Shown here: positions 1 to 5,834 of the stretch, piece by piece
How the letters are laid out: each line of letters starts with the position of its first letter
Numbering within the stretch: position 1 is the first letter of the stretch
Assembly: GCA_025996895.1 (NCBI GenBank)
Contig: BNTW01000087.1
Coordinates: 1-11,290, forward strand
Source of the DNA: Bacteroidia bacterium
GTDB lineage: Bacteria; Bacteroidota; Bacteroidia; Bacteroidales; Azobacteroidaceae
DNA: 11,290 bases
Direction: 5' to 3'
The notes under the pieces: generated by a model
Databases searched by the model: none
Seen by the model: the letters and a program-made list of their open reading frames with translations, nothing else
What the model was told of the DNA's origin: nothing
Made by a program: the position numbers and the translations under genes

Positions 1-1
1 T

Positions 2-280
2 TATACGGACAATCGTTTTTATCTCACGTTTGAAGATGTAACAGGTATTAATGGTTTAACAACCAATAAAGTGTCGGTTATCAACCCAAGTCCGGGAACA
101 ATACAAATTATCAATAACAACGGTAATGCAATTGAGAATCTGGAAATCCTGGACATGCAGGGCAAAACGTTGGTAAAGGACAACAAGGTACAGAAAACAA
201 CGTACAACTATCAGACAAGCGCAGCAGGCGTGTATATCGTGAGAGTGAATGGGGAAACGAAGAAAATCATTGTAAAATGA
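2..280 (+). CDS. C-terminal end of a T9SS-secreted protein (sorting domain), 5' truncated
   Basis: The frame is open from the window edge (first full codon at 2) to TGA at 278-280, so only the last 92 residues are seen. The first part (YTDNRFYLTF) looks like the end of a cargo or linker region. From about nucleotide 77 the protein matches the type A C-terminal sorting domain of the Bacteroidota type IX secretion system: NPSPG at the start, the ENLEILDMQGKTLV strand pair, then SAAGVYIVRVNG and the closing KKIIVK. In this family the domain carries a protein across the outer membrane, where it is normally cleaved and the cargo anchored or released. The GTG at 71 is not a start; the domain simply continues upstream. 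What the cargo does cannot be told from this fragment. The next gene starts only 23 bases downstream, so the two may share a transcript. Confidence 0.85.
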   Translation, partial: YTDNRFYLTFEDVTGINGLTTNKVSVINPSPGTIQIINNNGNAIENLEILDMQGKTLVKDNKVQKTTYNYQTSAAGVYIVRVNGETKKIIVK

Positions 281-303
281 AAAAACAATAAAAATACGAC
301 AAT

Positions 304-780
304 ATGAAAACAAAATATAATATCGCAAATCCAATGGCTGAAAGCCAACATTTTCATAACCGTAGGTCAGCGACCTGCGGGAAAACAATCATCATGCTGT
401 TTATTTTTCTGACGGCAATCCTGCCGCTTCGTGCCCAGCTCGTGTATGACGACCTCTATTCGCCCTATGCAAACACTTACGAAAATCCGTACGACAGTTA
501 TGAAACGCTCCAGCAGTATTTCTTTCCGTCAAATGATTTGTTTGCTTTTGAAACGGCTTTCTCGCCTACAGGCGATTTTCTGACCAACAAATTTGGTGCA
601 AGCTATGCGGGCGGAGACACAAACGGCTGGCTGGATTTGCCGTACAGTAATCCGCAGACAGCGTTGAAAATCCCGGTCGGGAACGGAACGCTTTGTTTGC
701 TGCTCATTGCAGGCCTTTATGTATTAACGGTTTTCCGGGGATTGCGGGTCAAGCCCGCAATGACAGGGAAAACGCAATGA
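304..780 (+). CDS. Small exported protein of unknown function carrying repeat-derived peptides
   Basis: A 158-residue frame that I do not recognise as a named family. A hydrophobic export segment (about residues 28-45, ending LRAQ) follows an unusually long N-terminal stretch. The mature part is rich in Tyr, Asn, Asp and Pro. Near the C-terminus come IPVGNG (123-128), a hydrophobic stretch (129-144) and a basic tail, the layout of a membrane-anchoring or sorting tail. Two palindromic repeats lie in frame: one encodes NRRSATCG (about residues 19-26), the other GLRVKPAMT (146-154). The frame therefore probably differs from its ancestor at both ends, and the original stop was probably just after residue 145. 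The ATG at 304 has the usual A-rich upstream sequence; ATG 394 (residue 31) is an alternative giving a standard-length signal peptide. The neighbour upstream is a T9SS cargo, and a strong terminator follows. Confidence 0.6.
   Translation: MKTKYNIANPMAESQHFHNRRSATCGKTIIMLFIFLTAILPLRAQLVYDDLYSPYANTYENPYDSYETLQQYFFPSNDLFAFETAFSPTGDFLTNKFGASYAGGDTNGWLDLPYSNPQTALKIPVGNGTLCLLLIAGLYVLTVFRGLRVKPAMTGKTQ
360..380. repeat. Short palindromic repeat inside a coding frame
   Basis: CCGTAGGTC and GACCTGCGG flank a 3-base centre (AGC) and form a 9-pair hairpin with one G-T wobble. The palindrome lies in frame inside the small exported protein, between its start codon and its hydrophobic export segment. From memory, similar dispersed palindromes that translate as NRRSATCG are common in Bacteroidota genomes; that cannot be confirmed here because the window holds only this copy. 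Confidence 0.55.
737..766. repeat. REP-like palindromic repeat, copy 1
   Basis: ATTGCGGG (741-748) and CCCGCAAT (754-761) form an 8-pair stem with a 5-base loop, TCAAG. The whole 30-base unit recurs exactly, inverted, at 10948-10977, and in truncated form at 11012-11027. Here it is read as the C-terminal GLRVKPAMT of the small exported protein. Repeats giving this peptide, or SVIAGLTRNPL in the other direction, are widely seen in bacterial genomes as dispersed non-coding palindromes. Confidence 0.85.
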
Positions 781-825
781 CAAAACCCATCGGGAAGTTC
801 GCATAACATCCAATTCCCGAGGTAG

Positions 826-857
826 GGGGCGGCCTTTACGGCCGCCCCTTTTTTTTT
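826..857 (+). terminator. Strong intrinsic terminator
   Basis: A perfect 9-pair GC-rich stem (GGGGCGGCC, 826-834, with GGCCGCCCC, 840-848) has a 5-base loop and is followed by nine T residues (849-857). It would end transcription from the T9SS cargo gene and the small exported protein. Confidence 0.9.
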
Positions 858-977
858 ACCGGTTTTTTTTGCAAATTTTCCCCGAAAAAATTGGAGAGTG
901 TTGATATTTTGTTTAAGTTAGCACCTTGATTTGAAAAACAGTTTTATTAATGATCACTTATTAAACATAAAAATGCC

Positions 978-1256
978 ATGAAAACAATCACATTCAACGA
1001 GTTACGCAAAATCAAAGATGAGTTGCCTGACGGCAGTATCCGCCGAATTGCCGAAGAGTTAGGTCTTCCGGTAGAAACCGTCAGAAATTATTTCGGCGGA
1101 GTGAATGAAAGCACCGGCAACGGCGGGGGTATTCATATCGAGCCAGGCCCCGATGGAGGAATTGTCTTGTTGGACGATGCAACCATTCTCGAAAAAGCGT
1201 TGGTTATCTTGGGCGAAACGACTCACAACGTTTCGACCGTAACTGCAAACGTTTAA
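978..1256 (+). CDS. Small helix-turn-helix DNA-binding protein
   Basis: A 92-residue protein. Residues 19-40 read as a helix-turn-helix: GSIRRIAEELGL, then PVETVRNYFGG, with the AEELG turn and TVRNYF recognition helix typical of small regulators. A Gly-rich linker (46-51) leads to a second conserved-looking block, GIHIEPGPDGGIVLLDD, and a short helix (LEKALVIL). I recall close relatives of this size and layout in many Bacteroidales, usually labelled only as DNA-binding protein, so target and role are unknown. The ATG at 978 has an A-rich upstream sequence; the ATG at 973 is out of frame. It sits alone between a strong terminator and an inverted-repeat promoter, so it is probably monocistronic. 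I found no good TTTG/TAnnTTTG pair upstream. Confidence 0.75.
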   Translation: MKTITFNELRKIKDELPDGSIRRIAEELGLPVETVRNYFGGVNESTGNGGGIHIEPGPDGGIVLLDDATILEKALVILGETTHNVSTVTANV

Positions 1257-1282
1257 TCGTTTTCAACAACTATTTATCGCGT

Positions 1283-1319
1283 ACAAAGGTACTTTTTACA
1301 AAAAAAAACGTACCTTTGT
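1283..1319 (+). promoter_or_regulatory. Promoter -7 element inside an inverted repeat
   Basis: TACCTTTG at 1311-1318 is a perfect Bacteroidota -7 box (TAnnTTTG), 25 bases before the ATG at 1344. It lies in the right arm of a 10-base perfect inverted repeat: ACAAAGGTAC (1283-1292) and GTACCTTTGT (1310-1319). The stem can be extended inward by pairing T1293-1297 with A1304-1308. No clear TTTG -33 box is found at the normal spacing. The symmetry could be an operator or the end-hairpin of the upstream gene. Confidence 0.6.
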
Positions 1320-1343
1320 CTTTCTTTTAAAACTGTTTGAACA

Positions 1344-2585
1344 ATGGAGGCAAAAAAGCAAAATATTTCGACAACGATAATCAACCGGCGTTTTCAACAA
1401 AAAGACAGTCACGGCGCGATTTCCATGCCCATCTATTCGGGTGCAGCCTTTGAATTTGATACGGCTGAAGCCATGGAAGACGCTTTTCTCGGAAAATCGG
1501 GCAAACACACCTATTCGCGTATTTCCAACCCGACAGTGGAAGCGTTTGAAGACCGCATCCAGCAAATTACCGGTGCAAAAAACGTAACGGCAGTCGCTTC
1601 CGGCATGGCGGCCATTTCCAATATTTTTATGACGATTGCCTATTCGGGTGCGAATATCGTTACGACTTCCCATTTGTTCGGCAACACGTTCTCGTTCTTC
1701 CTTTTCACGTTGAAAGCGTTCGGCGTGGAAGTTCGCTTTTGCAATTTGCTGGATATAAACGAAGTAGAGAAAAATATCGACGACAAGACCTGCGCCGTTT
1801 TTACGGAAATCATCACCAATCCGCATATAGAAGTGGCCGATTTGAAGGCGTTGGCCGATTTGGCACACAGCAAAAATGTACCGGTCGTTGCGGATTCCAC
1901 TTTGGTAGCGTGGCCGTCTTTCGATGCGAAACAGTTTGATGTCGATTTGGAAATGGTATCGAGTACCAAATACCTATCCGGCGGAGCAACAAGTATTGGA
2001 GGCCTGATTTTGGATTACCAACGTTTCGATTGGGCACAGTCGCCGCGATTAGACACTTTAGCGAAAGCGGTGGGCAAAAGAGCCTTTACCGTCAAACTGC
2101 GCGGGGAAATTTCCCGAAATCTGGGAGCTTATATGTCACCTCACACGGCTTATCTGCAAAATTTAGGTTTGGAAACATTGGATTTACGTTTCAAAAAAAT
2201 GTCGGAAAACTGTAAAAATTTGGCAGAGTTTTTGCAGAGTGTTCCCGAAGTGAAGTCCGTCAATTATACAGGATTGCGCGATAATCCGTTTCACGAAATA
2301 AGCCAGCGACAGTTTGGTGAATATCAGGGCGCGATGCTCACCTTCAGTCTGGAAAATCAGGCAGCTTGTTTCCGGTTTATCAACCGCGTGAATGTGATCC
2401 GGCGGGCGACCAACTTGTTTGATAATAAATCGCTGATAATTCATCCGCTATCAACCATTTACGGCACGTTAAGTCCCGAATTCAAGAAAATGGTGGAAGT
2501 TCCGGCCGATATGCTACGGTTGTCCGTCGGACTGGAAGACCCGGAAGATTTGAAAGCCGATATATTGCAAGCGTTTCAATCGTAA
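1344..2585 (+). CDS. PLP-dependent trans-sulfuration enzyme (Cys/Met metabolism family)
   Basis: A 413-residue cytosolic enzyme of the Cys/Met metabolism PLP family, which includes cystathionine gamma-synthase, cystathionine lyases and O-acetylhomoserine sulfhydrylase. Visible landmarks: YSRISNPT (57-64, phosphate-binding Tyr and Arg), ASGMAA (85-90, over the PLP ring), VADST (182-186, Asp184 to the pyridine nitrogen), SSTKYLSGG (206-214, Lys209 the likely PLP Schiff-base lysine) and RLSVGLED (392-399, substrate carboxylate). Length is normal. The usual KYxxGH motif has Gly instead of His after Lys209, and the N-terminal segment is short, so I do not assign a specific reaction; synthesis of homocysteine or cystathionine from an activated homoserine is the likeliest. 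It has its own TACCTTTG promoter and lies 11 bases before the PDZ protein gene. Confidence 0.9.
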   Translation: MEAKKQNISTTIINRRFQQKDSHGAISMPIYSGAAFEFDTAEAMEDAFLGKSGKHTYSRISNPTVEAFEDRIQQITGAKNVTAVASGMAAISNIFMTIAYSGANIVTTSHLFGNTFSFFLFTLKAFGVEVRFCNLLDINEVEKNIDDKTCAVFTEIITNPHIEVADLKALADLAHSKNVPVVADSTLVAWPSFDAKQFDVDLEMVSSTKYLSGGATSIGGLILDYQRFDWAQSPRLDTLAKAVGKRAFTVKLRGEISRNLGAYMSPHTAYLQNLGLETLDLRFKKMSENCKNLAEFLQSVPEVKSVNYTGLRDNPFHEISQRQFGEYQGAMLTFSLENQAACFRFINRVNVIRRATNLFDNKSLIIHPLSTIYGTLSPEFKKMVEVPADMLRLSVGLEDPEDLKADILQAFQS

Positions 2586-2596
2586 AAAATGAAAAA

Positions 2597-4018
2597 ATGA
2601 AAAAAATAATTTTTGTTTCGTTGATTGTAGTGAATTTCCTGCCGGGATTTTCTCAAGATAAACTTTCCTATTTTTGTACCTACGGCTTCATTTACGAATT
2701 GAGCCAGCAAAAAAGTTACGGCTACAACGAGCCGGTGATTTTGTCCGTCATGCCCGGCACTTCGGCAGCGGAAGCCGGACTTCAACCGAACGATATTATT
2801 GTGCAAATCAATGGACAAACGACCAAAGACACGATTATCGACAAGATTGACGAATGGATGCACGATGTTTATATCGACCAAATCACGCTGACAATCAGTA
2901 ATTTGAAGGAAATAAAAGAAGTCGTCGTGCAGAAAAAATGCTATTACAGCAATATGATTCCTGAAAAAGATTTGTCGGGTTCGTATTCTTTCTACAGTAT
3001 TGAAGACGTGCAGAAACGCGCTTTTGTCTGTCCGTTTAAAACAACCATCGACCCGGATATTAATTTGCTGACATACAAGACATTCGGTTTTTCAAAAATC
3101 AACGAGCAATATCAGGAGTTGGAAACAGCTATCAATGAGTCGATAAAAACAGAATTAGAAAATAAAGGCTTGCGTTATACCGGGAAAAATCCGGATTTAA
3201 TCATTTATACCTATTATTCCTACAGCTTAAATCCGAATTACCGTTCCAAAACGAAAAAGGAAAAATTGCCCAACGCCTGCCGGTATAATGTTTATACGAA
3301 GAAGATGCAATATTTGCCCATTTTGGACACTCCGATACATTCAGCCATTCAGGCAGAATATACGCTTCAATTGGGTATCCGGATGGCGTCGCGCCAGTCG
3401 AAAGTGGTTTGGGAATGCGAGGCCAACGAATGGATGAAGCAAAGCAATTATGATTTGAAGGATTACGCGCAATTCCATATTCCGCTGATGTTGATGCAGT
3501 ATCCTTTCACAAAAAGCACAGACGCGGCCAAGTTTGTTTTTAGTACCTATAAGTACAATTATACCGGACTTTATTATAATTTGCAGGATATGACGCAGAT
3601 TATCGACATCGACGAAAACAGTCCGGCATCGCAGGCAGGCATCAAAAAAGGCGACTGGATAAGCAAAATCAATGATATTGAAGCGAACGAAGACCCTAAA
3701 AATGCCGATGCACGGTATAAAATGTTTATTTCGGAAACCATGAAATTGCGCGACCCGCGCACGCAATTCATCAATGCTTACGGTTTCGCCCGCTGCGCGT
3801 ATTGGGACAAAACCAAATATCCGCTCGTGGCTAAAGCATTCAAAAATCCTGAATATCAGCCGGTTTTCTCTTATTTGTTTTATTTCGAGCCGTACATCAA
3901 TCCGTCGAAACGGAACGTTTTGACATTTGATGTGAAAAGAGGGAAAAGCAAACAGAAATTTCATTATACCGTTCGGCCGGAAATCCGCGAAGAGCAGTCG
4001 TTTGAAACGGTAAAATAA
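2597..4018 (+). CDS. Exported PDZ / DUF4136-like / PDZ protein
   Basis: A 473-residue protein with a signal peptide (1-20, cut after GFSQ; no lipobox Cys), so probably periplasmic or surface-exposed. A first PDZ-type module covers about 45-105, with the carboxylate-loop and core motif PGTSAAEAGLQPNDIIVQING. Residues about 157-306 resemble DUF4136: LTYKTFGF, a helix with ELETAINESIKTELENKG, PDLIIYTYYS, and a late strand with VVWECEAN. A second PDZ-type core follows at about 334-362 (DENSPASQAGIKKGDWISKIND). No protease catalytic triad is visible, so binding or scaffolding is likelier than cleavage. It is separated by 11 bases from the trans-sulfuration gene and probably shares its transcript, although no functional link is obvious. 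The ATG at 2589 is out of frame. Confidence 0.7.
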   Translation: MKKIIFVSLIVVNFLPGFSQDKLSYFCTYGFIYELSQQKSYGYNEPVILSVMPGTSAAEAGLQPNDIIVQINGQTTKDTIIDKIDEWMHDVYIDQITLTISNLKEIKEVVVQKKCYYSNMIPEKDLSGSYSFYSIEDVQKRAFVCPFKTTIDPDINLLTYKTFGFSKINEQYQELETAINESIKTELENKGLRYTGKNPDLIIYTYYSYSLNPNYRSKTKKEKLPNACRYNVYTKKMQYLPILDTPIHSAIQAEYTLQLGIRMASRQSKVVWECEANEWMKQSNYDLKDYAQFHIPLMLMQYPFTKSTDAAKFVFSTYKYNYTGLYYNLQDMTQIIDIDENSPASQAGIKKGDWISKINDIEANEDPKNADARYKMFISETMKLRDPRTQFINAYGFARCAYWDKTKYPLVAKAFKNPEYQPVFSYLFYFEPYINPSKRNVLTFDVKRGKSKQKFHYTVRPEIREEQSFETVK

Positions 4019-4046
4019 TCCGGCACCTATATATTATATATAATGT

Positions 4047-4076
4047 GAAAGCCATTCAAAAAAATGAATGGCTTTC
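4047..4076. terminator. Stem-loop between convergent genes, likely bidirectional terminator
   Basis: A perfect 12-pair stem (GAAAGCCATTCA, 4047-4058, with TGAATGGCTTTC, 4065-4076) has a loop of six A residues. It sits 28 bases after the PDZ gene and 32 bases after the rpsT stop on the other strand. Neither side has a long T-run, so termination may be moderate. The neighbouring 4028-4043 is an AT-only near-palindrome. Confidence 0.65.
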
Positions 4077-4108
4077 GATTGATTTATAAATGAAATGAAA
4101 GAGATTCT

Positions 4109-4363
4109 TCAACTCAAGCGATTGACACGGAGTGCTAATTTGGATTTGAGATTGCTTGCCTTGTTTTTGTGGATAACGTTCTTTTTCGCCAATTTATCCA
4201 ACATCGAACTTACTTTTTTGTATAATTCCGATGCGGTTGTCTTGTCGGTCGTATTACGCAAGTCGCGTACTGCGTTTCTTGTTGTTTTTGCATAATAGCG
4301 ATTGCTCAGCCTTCTGGTAAGCGTCTGTCTAATTCTTTTAATAGCTGACTTATGATTTGCCAT
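4109..4363 (-). CDS. rpsT: 30S ribosomal protein S20 (bS20)
   Basis: The 84-residue product opens [13 protein letters not shown] and is rich in Lys and Arg throughout, with the helical pattern and length of bS20, which binds the 16S rRNA early in assembly of the small subunit. The second half ([19 protein letters not shown], then [12 protein letters not shown]) keeps the conserved KxxIHKNKAxxxKSRL-type signature of the family. The ATG at 4363 is preceded on the minus strand by an A-rich stretch and no Shine-Dalgarno, as is normal in this phylum. It lies 25 bases downstream of tRNA-Glu on the same strand with no terminator between, so both probably come from one promoter (4479-4509). The gene ends at a stem-loop shared with the convergent PDZ gene. 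Confidence 0.97.
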   Translation of the reverse strand: MANHKSAIKRIRQTLTRRLSNRYYAKTTRNAVRDLRNTTDKTTASELYKKVSSMLDKLAKKNVIHKNKASNLKSKLALRVNRLS

Positions 4364-4388
4364 TTTTCAATTAATTTTTATTTGTTTG

Positions 4389-4460
4389 TAGTCCATAGGG
4401 GAATCGAACCCCTCTTTCAAGAATGAAAATCTTGCGTCCTAACCGATAGACGAATGGACC
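4389..4460 (-). tRNA. tRNA-Glu (anticodon TTC)
   Basis: Read on the minus strand it folds as a full cloverleaf of 72 bases: acceptor GGTCCAT with ATGGACT, D stem GTCT/GGAC, anticodon stem CAAGA/TCTTG around the loop TTTTCAT (anticodon TTC, reading GAA and GAG), T stem AGGGG/CCCCT with loop TTCGATT, and discriminator A. The first acceptor pair is G-U. The 3' CCA is not encoded and must be added enzymatically. The rpsT gene follows on the same strand. Confidence 0.96.
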
Positions 4461-4478
4461 TTTTCGCGTTAGCGGGTG

Positions 4479-4509
4479 CAAATATAGAACTTATTTTTTT
4501 AACTGCAAA
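4479..4509 (-). promoter_or_regulatory. Promoter for tRNA-Glu and rpsT
   Basis: On the minus strand TTTG (4506-4509) is followed after exactly 19 bases by TATATTTG (4479-4486), a perfect TTTG/TAnnTTTG Bacteroidota sigma-ABfr-type promoter. The tRNA starts 18 bases beyond the -7 box, which fits a short processed leader. Confidence 0.85.
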
Positions 4510-4512
4510 ATA

Positions 4513-4546
4513 TCTGTACGTTTTTTTCCAAAATTTTCTACCTTTG
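4513..4546 (+). promoter_or_regulatory. recO promoter giving a near-leaderless transcript
   Basis: TACCTTTG at 4539-4546 is a perfect -7 box only four bases before the recO ATG (4551). A weak -33 match, TCTG (4513-4516), lies 22 bases upstream. Transcription would start at or within a few bases of the ATG. The -33 box sits four bases from the -33 box of the opposing tRNA-Glu promoter, so the two are back to back. Confidence 0.7.
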
Positions 4547-4550
4547 TTTC

Positions 4551-5276
4551 ATGTTACAGAAAACGAGAGCGATTGTGCTTTATAATATGAATTATAGCGA
4601 TGCTTATTCTATCGTTCATGTTTATACAGAGGAGTTTGGAGTGGCTTCATATCTGACGGCGCGGGCAAAAAGCCGGAAGACGAAAGTGCCGAAATCGCTG
4701 TTTCATGCGTTGGCAGTGATCGATTTGGAGGTGGAACATCAAAATCTGCGTGAAATCAACCGGATTAAGGAAGCCAAAGCGCACATTCCGCTGATTTCTT
4801 TGTTGTGCAATCCGGTGAAAAGTGCGATAAGCATTTTTCTGGCGGAATTTATCAGTAAGGTGGTGCGCGAAATCCAGCCGAATAAATTTTTGTTCGATTA
4901 TATTTTCCAATCGCTTCAGGTCTTGGATTTGACGGAAAAGAGTTTTGCGAACTTCCATTTGGTTTTTATGATACGAATGAGCCAATTTTTGGGATTTTAC
5001 CCCGATGCCACTAACTATGAAAAAGGCATGTTTTTTGATTTGCAAAATGGTATTTTTATTGCCTGCAAGCCCAATCATCCGCATTTTCTCCATCCCGGCG
5101 AAGCGTTGGTGTTTTATTATCTCTTGCGTATGGATTACGAAAACATGTCGAATTTTAAGTTTTCACGCCACGAGCGGAAAGAAATTATCGAACGTATTTT
5201 AGAATATTATCGACTGCATTTAAGTACCTTGCCGGAAATCAAATCGCTGGAAATTCTGCACGAGGTATTTGGCTAA
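4551..5276 (+). CDS. recO: DNA repair protein RecO
   Basis: This 241-residue protein acts in the RecFOR pathway, loading RecA on single-strand gaps coated with SSB and annealing complementary strands. The first roughly 78 residues form the OB-fold module, opening MLQKTRAIVLYNMNYSDAY and continuing with VHVYTEEFGVASYLTARAKS, as in Bacteroidota RecO. The rest is the helical domain, with RMSQFLGFYPD (142-152), the NGIFIAC segment (166-172) and the closing KSLEILHEVF (231-240). The zinc-binding Cys cluster of some RecO proteins is absent, as is common in this phylum. The start at 4551 fits the family N-terminus exactly, and no upstream start is possible without running through the -7 box. It is divergent from tRNA-Glu/rpsT; tRNA-Arg follows 40 bases downstream. 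Confidence 0.95.
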   Translation: MLQKTRAIVLYNMNYSDAYSIVHVYTEEFGVASYLTARAKSRKTKVPKSLFHALAVIDLEVEHQNLREINRIKEAKAHIPLISLLCNPVKSAISIFLAEFISKVVREIQPNKFLFDYIFQSLQVLDLTEKSFANFHLVFMIRMSQFLGFYPDATNYEKGMFFDLQNGIFIACKPNHPHFLHPGEALVFYYLLRMDYENMSNFKFSRHERKEIIERILEYYRLHLSTLPEIKSLEILHEVFG

Positions 5277-5299
5277 TTCCAATTAAAACCGTACTTTTG
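5268..5299 (+). promoter_or_regulatory. Promoter for tRNA-Arg
   Basis: TTTG (5268-5271) and TACTTTTG (5292-5299) are separated by exactly 20 bases, a perfect Bacteroidota promoter. The -33 box overlaps the last codons of recO. The tRNA begins 17 bases after the -7 box. The same transcript could run on into the HicB-like gene. Confidence 0.85.
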
Positions 5300-5316
5300 C
5301 AATTCAAAAACGGCTT

Positions 5317-5388
5317 GCCTTCGTAGTTCAATGGATAGAACGGAAGTTTCCTAAACTTTAGATTCGGGTTCGATTCCCGGCGAAGGTA
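5317..5388 (+). tRNA. tRNA-Arg (anticodon CCT)
   Basis: A complete 72-base cloverleaf: acceptor GCCTTCG with CGAAGGT, D stem GTTC/GAAC, anticodon stem GAAGT/ACTTT around TTCCTAA (anticodon CCT, reading AGG), T stem TCGGG/CCCGG with loop TTCGATT, and discriminator A. The first acceptor pair is G-U, as in the tRNA-Glu of this window, and CCA is not encoded. Confidence 0.96.
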
Positions 5389-5416
5389 CAAAAATAAGAG
5401 AAAAATTTGCACAACG

Positions 5417-5830
5417 ATGGAAAAAATACAAATAAGAATAGGTTGGAGTGGCGATAATTACAGTTGTATCGCAGACAACCCGGTTTTAAATGGTATTATT
5501 GTTGTTACGAACAAGACGCTGGAAGGGCTGAAAAAAGATTTCCAAGAAAGCCTGCAATTTCATATCGAGGGCTGTATGCAAAGTGGAGATAAATTGCCGG
5601 AATGGCTGTCTGACGATAATTGTGAATTGGATTATATTATGGAAACTTCGGCATTGCTTCATAGTCTGGATGGTATTCTCACCCGCTCTGCCATTGCACG
5701 TGTGTCGGGTATAAACGAAAAGCAACTCGGTCATTATGCTTCCGGCATACGCAATCCGCGTCCGAAAAAACGGCAGCAAATCATCGACGGCATTCACCGG
5801 ATAAGCCGCGAACTTTCATTAGTAGTTTGA
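5417..5830 (+). CDS. HicB-like antitoxin-fold protein with C-terminal HTH, no HicA partner
   Basis: A 137-residue protein in two parts. Residues 1-77 have the HicB antitoxin pattern: an N-terminal strand pair (IQIRIGWSGDNYSCIADNP), a second strand (GIIVVTNKTLEGLKKDF) and a helix (FQESLQFHIEGC) ending in LPEWL. Residues 88-130 form an XRE-type helix-turn-helix (LTRSAIARVSGINEKQLGHY, then the basic GIRNPRPKKRQQ). In two-gene systems HicB neutralises the mRNase HicA and represses its own promoter, but no HicA-sized gene lies on either strand here: tRNA-Arg is 28 bases upstream and coaX 4 bases downstream. It is therefore either a solitary antitoxin relic or a stand-alone regulator. The ATG at 5417 is the first in-frame start after the tRNA. 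Confidence 0.75.
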   Translation: MEKIQIRIGWSGDNYSCIADNPVLNGIIVVTNKTLEGLKKDFQESLQFHIEGCMQSGDKLPEWLSDDNCELDYIMETSALLHSLDGILTRSAIARVSGINEKQLGHYASGIRNPRPKKRQQIIDGIHRISRELSLVV

Positions 5831-5834
5831 TAGT

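Noticed and set aside
901..940. Possible promoter for the HTH gene (TTTG at 908-911, TTGATTTG at 926-933)
   Set aside because: The spacing is 14 bases, too short for the 19-21 expected, and the -7 box has a mismatch at the key A.
1296..1868. A long minus-strand frame opposite the trans-sulfuration gene
   Set aside because: It is antisense to a well-supported enzyme, is rich in Arg, Phe and His as shadow frames are, and matches nothing.
3341..3964. A 207-residue minus-strand frame opposite the PDZ gene
   Set aside because: Shadow of a supported gene with no recognisable domain or start context.
5389..5416. Space for a hicA toxin upstream of the HicB-like gene
   Set aside because: Only 28 bases separate the tRNA from the start codon, and neither strand of the flanks carries a HicA-like frame.
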